Source: an uncultured Gammaproteobacteria bacterium
GTDB lineage: Bacteria; Pseudomonadota; Gammaproteobacteria; Pseudomonadales; Porticoccaceae
Direction: 5' to 3'
DNA length: 32,843 nucleotides
Assembly (NCBI GenBank): GCA_913060555.1
Contig: CAJXRS010000024.1
Location: forward strand, 1-32,843
The position numbers and the translations under genes are program-made. Of the stretch, positions 1 to 6,394 are shown piece by piece (the first letter of the stretch is position 1; each line of letters opens with the position of its first letter). The notes below the pieces were generated by a model. It made no database searches. It was not told the origin of the DNA and worked only from the letters and a program-made list of their open reading frames with translations.

Positions 1-26
1 GGCTCGGAGATGTGTATAAGAGACAG
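1..26 (+). other. Residual Nextera sequencing adapter at contig end
   Basis: The first 26 bases end in the 19-base Tn5 mosaic end AGATGTGTATAAGAGACAG, preceded by GGCTCGG, the 3' part of the standard Nextera read-2 adapter. This is library sequence and not genomic DNA. Genomic sequence starts at about 27, where the AnmK reading frame is intact on the minus strand. Any reading frame using bases 1-26 is artificial. Confidence 0.97.
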
Positions 27-397
27 GTGTCATTGGGTGGGCGGTGCCTTACCGTCTGGCCGTGGCTGCCGATGGCGGTCACGGCCGCGGCCGCCACCCC
101 GGACTGGGCGAGCAGTTCCATGGCCGCCGCGGCGAAAAGCTCGCCGAGGCAGCGATCGGTCGCCCCGAGCAGGTCGATGGCGTCCCGGTCAGCCATACCT
201 CCGGTGTGACGGCCTCCGGGGTGACAGAGCGCTGTCAGGTCAGCGCGTAGCGCTGCAGGAAGGGGGTGGCTGTGAGAGGCCAGCAGGCGGATCCGTTCGG
301 GGCCCAGTTCGACCAGCGCGGCATCGATCGCGTCCATGCTGGTGCCCGAGATCAGGCCGATGAAAAGCCCGCTTTCAGCGCTGGGATCCGGTTTCAA
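27..397 (-). CDS. anmK: Anhydro-N-acetylmuramic acid kinase, 3' truncated by contig end
   Basis: AnmK phosphorylates and opens 1,6-anhydro-MurNAc, feeding it to MurNAc-6-phosphate during cytoplasmic recycling of the cell wall. The visible part is the N-terminal ~123 of roughly 370 residues. It shows the family's first nucleotide-binding motif, GLISGTSMDAIDAALVE, near residues 14-30, and the segment GSHGQTVRHRP near the break. The start is inferred to be TTG at 395-397: the only in-frame ATG lies inside the conserved GTSMD motif and so cannot be the start. That TTG overlaps the TGA of the upstream peptidase gene by two bases, suggesting translational coupling. A peptidoglycan hydrolase followed by a muropeptide-recycling kinase is a common gammaproteobacterial order and makes functional sense. 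The C-terminal part lies beyond the assembly edge. Confidence 0.93.
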
Positions 398-1740
398 TCG
401 CCGAGCGCCAAGGGCGCGGCCTGGCTGTCCAGTTGTGCGAGCAGGGTCTGGGTCCCGGCGGTGAAGTCCGCCCGCAGGCGGGTCGGGATGGGTTCGGCCT
501 TGGGCAGTGCGACGGTGCGCGGGTTGCGATGTACCCCGTCGACCAGAAATTCGTAATGCAGGTGGGGGCCGGTGGCGTAGCCGGTCGAGCCCACGGTGCC
601 GATCACCTGGCCCTGCTTCAGGGTCTGGCCGACCTTGACCAGACGTTTGTGCAGATGCAGGTACTTGGTGGTGTATTGGGTGCCGTGCTGGATCACCACA
701 TAGTTGCCGTTGGGGCCCGTATGGCCCGCGCGTACCACCTTGCCGTTGCCGGCGGCGTAGACGGGGGTACCCCGGGATGCGGCGTAATCGATGCCGTTGT
801 GCGGGCGCACCGTCTTGAACACTGGATGCAGGCGCTTCGGATTGAAGTTGGAGCTGACCCGGGTGAAATCGAGCGGGGCGCGCAGGAAGGCCTTGCGCAT
901 GGGGCGGCCTTCCGGTGTGTAATAGTCGGCCGAGCCGTCCGGGGCGACGAAGCGCACCGCGGTATAGGTGGTGCCCTGGTTGGTGAAGCGGGCGGCGAGG
1001 ATGTCGCCGTTGCCGATCTTGCGGCCGTCGAGGAATTTCTCCTCGAAGAGTACGTTGAAGCTGTCGCCGTCGCGCAGATCCAGGGCGAAGTCGATGTCCC
1101 AGGCGAAGATGCCCGCCAACTCCATGATCTGGGCGTGGGACAGGCCGATGGCCTCGGCGTCCACGAACAGCGAGGAGCGGATGGTGCCCGAGCGCGCCAC
1201 CGCCGCCCGCTCGGGCTCCGTGACCAGGTACTGGCGCGCAAAGCCGGCGTCCGGCCCCAGGTACTCGTACAGGTAGGTTTCCGTCGGCGACGGCGAGTAC
1301 CTGAGCTTGTCGAGCGTGCCATCTTCACCGAATGCGACCGCCAGGGTCTCGCCGATATGGAGCCTCGCCAACGCCTCGCTGTCGGCGTCCGCCGAAGTCA
1401 CCGCATAGACGTCGCCAAGGCCCAGCGACAGGCGGCGAAACACGCTGGTCAGGGTGTCGCCGCGGCGCACTCGCTCCTCCCGCCAATCCAGGTCGTCGAG
1501 CACGCCGGTCGCCGGCGCGTGCCCGGTGTCTTCGGCGCTCGGGAGCTGCGGCCGCGAGTCCAGATTCAGGGGGATTTCCATGACCACCCGCTTGGCCTCC
1601 ACCCGCTCGGAGGGCAGCAGCACCAACAGCATCGCGATCAGCACCGCCACGGTAGTGGCGGCAGCGAGATGACCCTTGGGAAGATTGGCTAGCAGGCTCG
1701 GTAGTGCCGCGAGCGCGGCTGGTAGCTTGTGAAATTGCAT
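394..1740 (-). CDS. mepM: M23 family murein DD-endopeptidase, MepM/OapA-like
   Basis: This is a 448-residue peptidoglycan hydrolase expected to act in the periplasm, anchored to the inner membrane. An N-terminal membrane segment lies at about residues 26-43. A LysM/OapA-like region follows at about 88-135 (RRGDTLTSVF, then LHIGETL). The C-terminal LytM (M23) domain spans about 300-410. Its zinc motif is complete: HNGID gives H314 and D318, and GPHLHYEF gives the H-x-H pair at 393-395. Length and architecture match E. coli MepM (about 440 aa), which cleaves D-Ala-mDAP cross-links to allow cell-wall growth; this role is inferred from family. The ATG at 1738-1740 was chosen because it leads directly into the membrane anchor. 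anmK follows with a two-base overlap, so the two are probably co-transcribed. Confidence 0.92.
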   Translation of the reverse strand: MQFHKLPAALAALPSLLANLPKGHLAAATTVAVLIAMLLVLLPSERVEAKRVVMEIPLNLDSRPQLPSAEDTGHAPATGVLDDLDWREERVRRGDTLTSVFRRLSLGLGDVYAVTSADADSEALARLHIGETLAVAFGEDGTLDKLRYSPSPTETYLYEYLGPDAGFARQYLVTEPERAAVARSGTIRSSLFVDAEAIGLSHAQIMELAGIFAWDIDFALDLRDGDSFNVLFEEKFLDGRKIGNGDILAARFTNQGTTYTAVRFVAPDGSADYYTPEGRPMRKAFLRAPLDFTRVSSNFNPKRLHPVFKTVRPHNGIDYAASRGTPVYAAGNGKVVRAGHTGPNGNYVVIQHGTQYTTKYLHLHKRLVKVGQTLKQGQVIGTVGSTGYATGPHLHYEFLVDGVHRNPRTVALPKAEPIPTRLRADFTAGTQTLLAQLDSQAAPLALGD

Positions 1741-1827
1741 GCGCGGGTCGTTTGTTCGGAGGCCTAGGTTAGAGGCGGTGAACTTATCGCAAAACGACCT
1801 CCAGTGGAACCGCCAGTACTGTCTAAT

Positions 1828-1855
1828 GGCACACGAACCCGCACGGCGGGTGTGA
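1828..1855 (-). terminator. Weak hairpin between the cupin gene and mepM
   Basis: A perfect 6-bp inverted repeat (ACCCGC / GCGGGT at 1837-1842 and 1846-1851) with a 3-base loop sits between the cupin stop codon and the mepM start, flanked by an imperfect CACA/TGTG extension. No T-run follows on either strand, so this is at best a weak or Rho-assisted terminator. The rest of the 208-bp gap 1741-1948 shows no gene and no convincing promoter. Confidence 0.3.
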
Positions 1856-1948
1856 TTGCAGCGTGAAGTGAGCCTGAAGGCGGTTTGTGGCCTGGGGTAC
1901 TTTGGAGGAGCAGCGTGGCCCACTAGAAGCTGGCCGCGCGTCAGTTCG

Positions 1949-2410
1949 CTATCGCGGCAGATCGCCCGCCACGAATTCCTCCAGAGAGGTCTGCGCCAGC
2001 ACGCGCTCGGCGCGGCCCAGCACTTCGAACAAGTGGCCGTCGACCGCCTGCATGCTGAAAAACACCAGCGAACCCCGGGGCCCGGCGAACTCCATGTGCG
2101 CCTCGCCGCCGGCCTTGCGGGCGTAGTCGCCCGGGTTGCGCACCTGGTGAACTTCCCGACCGGCGACGGTTTCCACCGTGTGGTGTTCGCCCTCCAGTAC
2201 CAGTGAAGTGGTGGCGCCGAGGTGGCGGTGGAAATGGCAGTAGGCGTGCGGCGCCCACTTGCCCAGGAAGTCGACGGTCTGGGTGTCGGGTGACCAGCCC
2301 AGGATGCGGATGGCGTAATCAATGGGGTATTCGAAGCGCGGGTCGGGGCCGAAGTGCAGCCATTCGCCGCTGTCGGCCGGAAGCTGGGTTGCGGGAGTCG
2401 AAGTGGTCAT
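1949..2410 (-). CDS. Small cupin-domain protein, function unknown
   Basis: A 153-residue single-domain protein with cupin signatures. The metal-binding first motif is HFHRHLGATTSLVLEGEHH, and a second-motif region, PGDYARKAGGEAHMEF, follows about 25 residues later. The His-rich first motif suggests a bound divalent metal, as in small cupin dioxygenases and isomerases. The sequence does not identify the substrate, and it could also be a non-enzymatic binding protein. No signal peptide is seen, so it is probably cytoplasmic. The ATG at 2408-2410 is preceded by an AGAGG ribosome-binding site. It points the same way as mepM but lies 208 bp away with a hairpin between, so it is probably a separate transcription unit. 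Confidence 0.78.
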   Translation of the reverse strand: MTTSTPATQLPADSGEWLHFGPDPRFEYPIDYAIRILGWSPDTQTVDFLGKWAPHAYCHFHRHLGATTSLVLEGEHHTVETVAGREVHQVRNPGDYARKAGGEAHMEFAGPRGSLVFFSMQAVDGHLFEVLGRAERVLAQTSLEEFVAGDLPR

Positions 2411-2583
2411 GGGCAGAACCTCTGCTAAGTTTTGCGCTCGGGCGGATGTGGGGTTGTCGGCCGCGGCGGGGCGACCGGAGCCGCCTGTGACGCCGACAGG
2501 TTTCATTGAAGCAATGTGCCACCAGCGGCGCAAGGCACGCCTCTCGGGTGCCGTCCGGGCGCCGATTCAGACCTATTGGTCAC

Positions 2584-2603
2584 GATTTAACAATAGTTAA
2601 ATC
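2584..2603. promoter_or_regulatory. 20-bp palindrome, probable regulator-binding site
   Basis: A perfect inverted repeat with 8-bp arms, GATTTAAC and GTTAAATC, separated by AATA. An AT-rich palindrome this long is unusual in such GC-rich DNA. It covers the -35 hexamer of the promoter proposed for the downstream small RNA and lies about 175 bp upstream of the divergent cupin gene. A dimeric regulator is the natural reading, but its identity cannot be told from sequence. The 4-base loop also allows a cruciform or RNA hairpin. Confidence 0.55.
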
Positions 2604-2616
2604 AATGAGTTATGTT
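2587..2616 (+). promoter_or_regulatory. Possible sigma-70 promoter of the small RNA
   Basis: TTAACA at 2587-2592 and TATGTT at 2611-2616 are separated by 18 bases in a locally AT-rich stretch. Transcription would begin near 2623 and run into the terminator at 2774-2799, giving an RNA of about 175 nt. The -35 element lies inside the 20-bp palindrome, so a bound regulator would be expected to block it. The -10 box matches the consensus only partly. Confidence 0.4.
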
Positions 2617-2622
2617 ATCTCG

Positions 2623-2799
2623 GAGCCGCGGGTCAAGGTGGGGGATAAAAATTGTTGTCGCGGTGCTGAACTTTCCGGATCCACGGCCGGTCTCAAGCCG
2701 TGCAAGCCAACTCTCTTGTTGTGTTGAGCGACCGGTAACCTCCCCCTCTAGGTGATCCGGTCAATCCATTGAGCGGCGTCATTTGACGCCGTTTTTTTT
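2623..2799 (+). ncRNA. Putative small regulatory RNA with a C-rich loop
   Basis: Three stem-loops follow one another on the plus strand. SL1: CACGGC/GCCGTG at 2682-2702, 9-nt loop. SL2: GACCGG/CCGGTC at 2730-2762, with an inner ACCT/AGGT stem presenting the loop CCCCCTCT at 2742-2749. SL3: the intrinsic terminator. No plus-strand gene lies upstream to need this terminator, and the downstream gene serA points the other way, so the terminator most simply ends an independent RNA. A C-rich loop complementary to Shine-Dalgarno sequences is a known feature of several bacterial trans-acting small RNAs. The 5' end is uncertain and depends on the promoter proposed at 2587-2616; the structured core begins at 2682. 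No known RNA family was recognised. Confidence 0.55.
2774..2799 (+). terminator. Strong Rho-independent terminator, plus strand
   Basis: A perfect 7-bp stem, CGGCGTC / GACGCCG, with the loop ATTT, is followed directly by eight T residues at 2792-2799. On the minus strand no T-run follows the stem, so it works for plus-strand transcription and not for serA. It is the clearest intrinsic terminator in the window. Confidence 0.9.
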
Positions 2800-2835
2800 G
2801 TCTTGCCGCCCCGCCAGGGTTCAGCCCGCTATCGG

Positions 2836-4005
2836 TTACAGCGCGCGGACGCGAATCACGCCCTCGACCGCGGTGATCAGGTCGAGGATGCATTGGTCGA
2901 GAGGCTGGTCGACATCGATGATGTTGTAGGCGAAGTCGTCGCGGCTCTGGTTGACCAGGTCGATGACGTTGTTGTTGCAGTCGGCAATCACCGCCAGCAC
3001 CTTGCCCAGCACCTTGGGCACATTGGCGTTGGTGAAGGTCAGGCGGTAGCCTCCATTGCGCACCATGCGGGTGGCGGGGAAGTTCACCGAGTTGCGGATG
3101 TTGCCGTGCTCGAGAAAGTCCATGAGTTGATCGGCGGCCATCACCGCGCAGTTTTCTTCCGCCTCCGCGGTGCTGGCGCCGAGGTGTGGCATGGCGATCA
3201 CGTCAGGGCGGCCGAGCAGAGCCGGGATGGGGAAATCGGTGACGAAGCGGCCGAGCTGGCCGCTGTCGAGGGCGGCGATCACGGCCGGGGTGTCGATGAT
3301 CTCCTCGCGGGCAAAGTTGAGCAGCACGGCGCCCGGCTTGAGGCTGCGCAGGGTGTCCGCATTGATCATGTGACGGGTGGAGGCCAGTGCCGGGACATGC
3401 AGGGTCACATAGTCGGCGCGCGCCAGCAGGCTCTGCAGGCTGTCCATCTTCTCGACGCTGCTGGACAGCCGCCAGGCGGCTTCCACGGACAGCGCCGGGT
3501 CGTAACCGACCACCCTCATGCCCAGTTCCAGCGCCATGTTGGCGACGATGGCGCCGATCGCGCCGAGGCCGACCACGCCCAGGGTGCGGCCCTGGATCTC
3601 GCAGCCGGCAAAGCGGCTCTTTTCCTTCTCCAGCAGGGTTGCCATGGCCGCATCTTCGGTGATGTCGGTCAGCCCCTGTACGTAGCTCATGCCGGTGAAG
3701 ATGTCGCGCGAGGCCAGCAGCATGCCGGTGAGCACCAGTTCCTTGACCGCGTTGGCGTTGGCGCCCGGGGTGTTGAACACCACCACGCCGCGCTCGCTGT
3801 ATTCGGCGACCGGGATGTTGTTGACGCCCGCGCCGGCGCGGGCGACGCCGAGCAGGGTAGCGGGGATTTCCTGGCCGTGAAGCTTGTGGCTGCGCAGGAC
3901 GTAGCCTTCTGGCTCCTCTATGTCCGGCCCGATCTGGTAGCGGTCGCGCGGAAAGCGTTCGAGTCCCTTGCTGGAAATCTGGTTGTAGGTGCGAATCCTG
4001 AACAT
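2836..4005 (-). CDS. serA: D-3-phosphoglycerate dehydrogenase
   Basis: This 389-residue enzyme oxidises 3-phosphoglycerate to 3-phosphohydroxypyruvate with NAD+, the first step of serine synthesis, in the cytoplasm. The NAD-binding motif GVVGLGAIG is at about 143-151. The catalytic Arg is in NFAREEIID (R233) and the catalytic His in MPHLGAST (H274). A C-terminal ACT domain (about 318-389) suggests amino-acid feedback. The acidic residue usually found in the DxFPxEP-like segment is not obvious here (TDFPIPALLG, 256-265). The ATG at 4003-4005 has a strong AGGGGAG ribosome-binding site. serC lies 51 bp upstream on the same strand, so the two form a serine operon. It converges on the putative small RNA. 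Confidence 0.95.
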   Translation of the reverse strand: MFRIRTYNQISSKGLERFPRDRYQIGPDIEEPEGYVLRSHKLHGQEIPATLLGVARAGAGVNNIPVAEYSERGVVVFNTPGANANAVKELVLTGMLLASRDIFTGMSYVQGLTDITEDAAMATLLEKEKSRFAGCEIQGRTLGVVGLGAIGAIVANMALELGMRVVGYDPALSVEAAWRLSSSVEKMDSLQSLLARADYVTLHVPALASTRHMINADTLRSLKPGAVLLNFAREEIIDTPAVIAALDSGQLGRFVTDFPIPALLGRPDVIAMPHLGASTAEAEENCAVMAADQLMDFLEHGNIRNSVNFPATRMVRNGGYRLTFTNANVPKVLGKVLAVIADCNNNVIDLVNQSRDDFAYNIIDVDQPLDQCILDLITAVEGVIRVRAL

Positions 4006-4026
4006 CGGTCTCCCCTAGGGTCGGGT

Positions 4027-4043
4027 CGCCGGCCGGGCCGGCG
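4027..4043 (-). repeat. GC-rich hairpin in the serC-serA gap
   Basis: A perfect 7-bp inverted repeat, CGCCGGC / GCCGGCG, with a CGG loop fills much of the 51-bp serC-serA spacer. It has no T-run and lies just ahead of the serA ribosome-binding site. It could affect mRNA processing or relative expression, or be a by-product of high GC content. Confidence 0.4.
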
Positions 4044-4056
4044 CGGCGGGTTCGAA

Positions 4057-5172
4057 TCAGCCCCGGCTGTTTTCATGGGCCCAGATGAGCCAGGGCATCA
4101 GGGCTGCCAGGTCTTCGGTCTCCACGGTGGCGCCGCACCAGATGCGCAGGCCGGCCGGCGCGTCCCGATAGGCGCCGATGTCGTAGGCCACGTGCTCGGC
4201 TTCGAGCAGCTGGGCCATGCGCTTGACCGCGGCTTCGGGCAGGTCGACCGTCAGGCAGACGCTGGTGTTGGAGCGGATTTTCGGATCCGTGGCGAGAAAG
4301 TCGATCCAGTCGTTGGCGGTGACGAAGTCCTCGAGCACCGCCAGATTGCGGTTGGAGCGGGCGATGGTTTCCTTGACCCCGCCGATCGCGCGCACCCAGT
4401 CGAGAGCGTCCAGGTAGTCGGCGACGCACAGCATCGAAGGGGTGTTGATCGTCTCGCCCCGGAAGATGCCCTCGATCAGCTCGGCGTTTTTGGTGAGGCG
4501 GAAGATCTTGGGCAATGGCCAGGGCGGCCGGTAGCTCTCCAGGCGGGCCACTGCACGCGGGCTCAACACCAGCATGCCGTGCGCGCCTTCGCCGCCGAGC
4601 ACCTTCTGCCAACTGAAGGTGGCGACATCGAGCCTGTCCCAGGGCAGGTCCATGGCAAACACCGCCGAGGTGGCGTCGCACAGGGTCAGCCCTTCCCGCT
4701 CGGTGCTGATCCAGTCGCCATCCGGAACCCGGACGCCGGACGTGGTGCCGTTCCAGGTGAAGACGATGTCGTGGCCGGGATCGGCGCGGCCCAGGTCCGG
4801 CAGTTCGCCATAGGGCGCCCGGTAGGTGTTCACCGCATCGAGTTTCAGCTGCTTGACGATATCCGTTACCCAGCCCTCGCCGAAGGATTCCCAGGCGAAG
4901 ACGTCCACCGGGCGGGGCCCGAGCAGTGACCACATGGCCATTTCCATGGCGCCGGTATCGGAGGCGGGCACCACCCCTACCCGATAGTCCTCGGGCAGGC
5001 CCAACAGCTCGGCGGTATCCCGGCAGGTGCGCAGCAGCGCCGCCTTGCCCAGCGCCGAGCGATGGGAGCGGCCCAGGGTCGCCGGGTCGAGCCTGGCGAG
5101 GTCATAGCCGGGCCGCTTGCTGCACGGGCCGGATGAGAAGTTCGGGTTGCGGGGCTTGCGCGTGGGCTTCAT
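4057..5172 (-). CDS. serC: Phosphoserine aminotransferase
   Basis: This 371-residue PLP enzyme converts 3-phosphohydroxypyruvate and glutamate to phosphoserine and 2-oxoglutarate, the step after SerA. The probable PLP-binding Lys is K190 in [14 protein letters not shown]. The N-terminal [15 protein letters not shown] and the segment [16 protein letters not shown] match the SerC form common in alphaproteobacteria and some gammaproteobacteria, not the shorter E. coli type. The ATG at 5170-5172 follows a GGAGA site. The frame continues far upstream without a stop, but that part has no SerC similarity and overlaps the divergent reductase. serA is 51 bp downstream. No phosphoserine phosphatase gene is in the window. 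Confidence 0.94.
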   Translation of the reverse strand: MKPTRKPRNPNFSSGPCSKRPGYDLARLDPATLGRSHRSALGKAALLRTCRDTAELLGLPEDYRVGVVPASDTGAMEMAMWSLLGPRPVDVFAWESFGEGWVTDIVKQLKLDAVNTYRAPYGELPDLGRADPGHDIVFTWNGTTSGVRVPDGDWISTEREGLTLCDATSAVFAMDLPWDRLDVATFSWQKVLGGEGAHGMLVLSPRAVARLESYRPPWPLPKIFRLTKNAELIEGIFRGETINTPSMLCVADYLDALDWVRAIGGVKETIARSNRNLAVLEDFVTANDWIDFLATDPKIRSNTSVCLTVDLPEAAVKRMAQLLEAEHVAYDIGAYRDAPAGLRIWCGATVETEDLAALMPWLIWAHENSRG

Positions 5173-5266
5173 CCGGGTCTCCGCTGGCGGCCTTCCCTGG
5201 GAAAAGGGCGGGCAGTTTACTGGGCTTCGGCGCCCGGCGAAAGGATGGCTGCCGGGCCGGCGCCTG

Positions 5267-5295
5267 TTGTGGGGCGCGGCGGCGCCGGTTATGGT
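5267..5295 (+). promoter_or_regulatory. Possible promoter of the aldo/keto reductase
   Basis: TTGTGG at 5267-5272 and TATGGT at 5290-5295 are separated by 17 bases, 30 bases before the reductase ATG, in the 153-bp gap from divergent serC. The -35 match is weak. Confidence 0.35.
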
Positions 5296-5325
5296 GGGGC
5301 GAAACGGCAGCATATGGGGGTAGCG

Positions 5326-6279
5326 ATGAGCAAGACATGGCAACTGGGGGCCAGCGACCTGCGGATCTCTCGACTCGGTCTCGGCTGCATGGGCATGTCC
5401 GAGTTCTATGGTCCGGCCGAAGACGCGGAATCGATCCGTACCCTGCACGGTGCCCTGGAGTTGGGCGTGAACTTCTTCGACACCGCCGACATGTACGGCA
5501 GCGGCCGCAACGAGGAACTGTTGGCCAAGGCCTTCCAGGGGCGTTGGGATGAGCTGGTGTTGGCCACCAAGTTCGGCATCCTGCGCGGCGAGGATGGCAG
5601 CCTGGCCGGCGTCTGCGGGCGTCCCGACCATGTGCGCCAGGCCTGCGACGCCAGTCTCCAGCGCCTGGGTGTGGACACCATCGATCTCTATTACCAGCAC
5701 CGCGTCGATCCCGAGGTGCCCATCGAGGACACCGTGGGTGCCATGGCCGATCTGGTGAAGGCCGGCAAGGTGCGTTTCCTGGGCCTCAGCGAGGCCGACG
5801 CCGGGCAGATCCGCCGCGCCCACGGGGAGCATCCGATCACCGCGCTGCAGACCGAATATTCGCTGTGGAGCCGGGATGCCGAGGGCGACATTCTCGACAC
5901 CTGCCGGGAGCTGGGTATCGGGTTTGTCGCCTACAGTCCGCTGGGACGGGGCTTTCTCACCGGGGCAATCCCGGATCGCGAGGCGCTGGATCCCGGGGAT
6001 TACCGGCTCCATTCGCCGCGCTTCCAAGCGGAGGCCCTGGCGCAGAACCGGGCTTTCGTCGGTCTGGTGGAGGATATCGCCGCCACCAAGGGCATCACTC
6101 CGGCCCAGGTCGCGCTCGCCTGGGTGCTGCACCAGGGCGATGACATCTTTCCGATCCCGGGGACCCGCAAGCTCGGCCGCCTGCGCGAAAACCTCGCCGC
6201 GATGGCGGTCGAATTCAACGCCGCCGAGCTCGCCGACATCCGCGCTCGCCTGCCGACTGCGGTGGGCGGGCGCTACTGA
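5326..6279 (+). CDS. Aldo/keto reductase
   Basis: A 317-residue cytoplasmic NADPH-dependent oxidoreductase of the aldo/keto reductase fold. The catalytic tetrad is visible: Asp in FFDTAD, Tyr in [12 protein letters not shown], Lys in LATKFG and His in YYQHRVDP. The C-terminal [14 protein letters not shown] segment is the usual cofactor phosphate-binding region. It resembles the bacterial and plant IolS/AKR13-like group, which reduces varied aldehydes and ketones; the physiological substrate cannot be assigned. The ATG at 5326 is preceded by GGGGG at a suitable distance and begins at the family's usual N-terminus ([19 protein letters not shown]). It is divergent from serC, and the next gene starts 115 bp later, so it is probably monocistronic. 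Confidence 0.92.
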   Translation: MSKTWQLGASDLRISRLGLGCMGMSEFYGPAEDAESIRTLHGALELGVNFFDTADMYGSGRNEELLAKAFQGRWDELVLATKFGILRGEDGSLAGVCGRPDHVRQACDASLQRLGVDTIDLYYQHRVDPEVPIEDTVGAMADLVKAGKVRFLGLSEADAGQIRRAHGEHPITALQTEYSLWSRDAEGDILDTCRELGIGFVAYSPLGRGFLTGAIPDREALDPGDYRLHSPRFQAEALAQNRAFVGLVEDIAATKGITPAQVALAWVLHQGDDIFPIPGTRKLGRLRENLAAMAVEFNAAELADIRARLPTAVGGRY

Positions 6280-6394
6280 GTTGCCGCCCGGCCCGGCCGG
6301 CCAACGCGCGGTGCCGCTGCGCGCGCTCGTCCGGGGTGGCTGTCTTCTGCTTGTCAACCGCGGGCGGTCATAATGGCCGCCGCCAAAGTGAGCC

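Larger units (their letters stand above)
2411..2835. other. 425-bp non-coding region holding a putative small RNA gene
   Basis: No protein gene is supported between the cupin gene and serA. The part from 2411 to about 2560 is GC-rich and unremarkable, carrying the cupin leader. From about 2575 to 2660 the base composition turns AT-rich, unlike the surroundings, and includes a 20-bp palindrome and a promoter-like pair. From 2682 to 2799 there are three successive stem-loops, the last an intrinsic terminator. Short open frames here lack recognisable domains and ribosome-binding sites. Confidence 0.7.

Noticed and set aside
2506-2727. A 73-codon plus-strand protein upstream of the terminator
   Set aside because: It has no ribosome-binding site or recognisable sequence and crosses the palindrome, the promoter-like site and the first RNA stem. 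A non-coding RNA explains the terminator better.
2803-4929. 708-codon plus-strand frame across serA and serC
   Set aside because: It spans two real minus-strand genes and their spacer. The composition (His, Gly, Asp, Val, Gln) is typical of an antisense shadow.
6280-6394. A sigma-70 promoter for the glutamate dehydrogenase using TTGTCA at 6351 with CATAAT at 6369
   Set aside because: The spacing is only 12 bases, too short for a normal promoter; the -10-like box may still be real with another -35.
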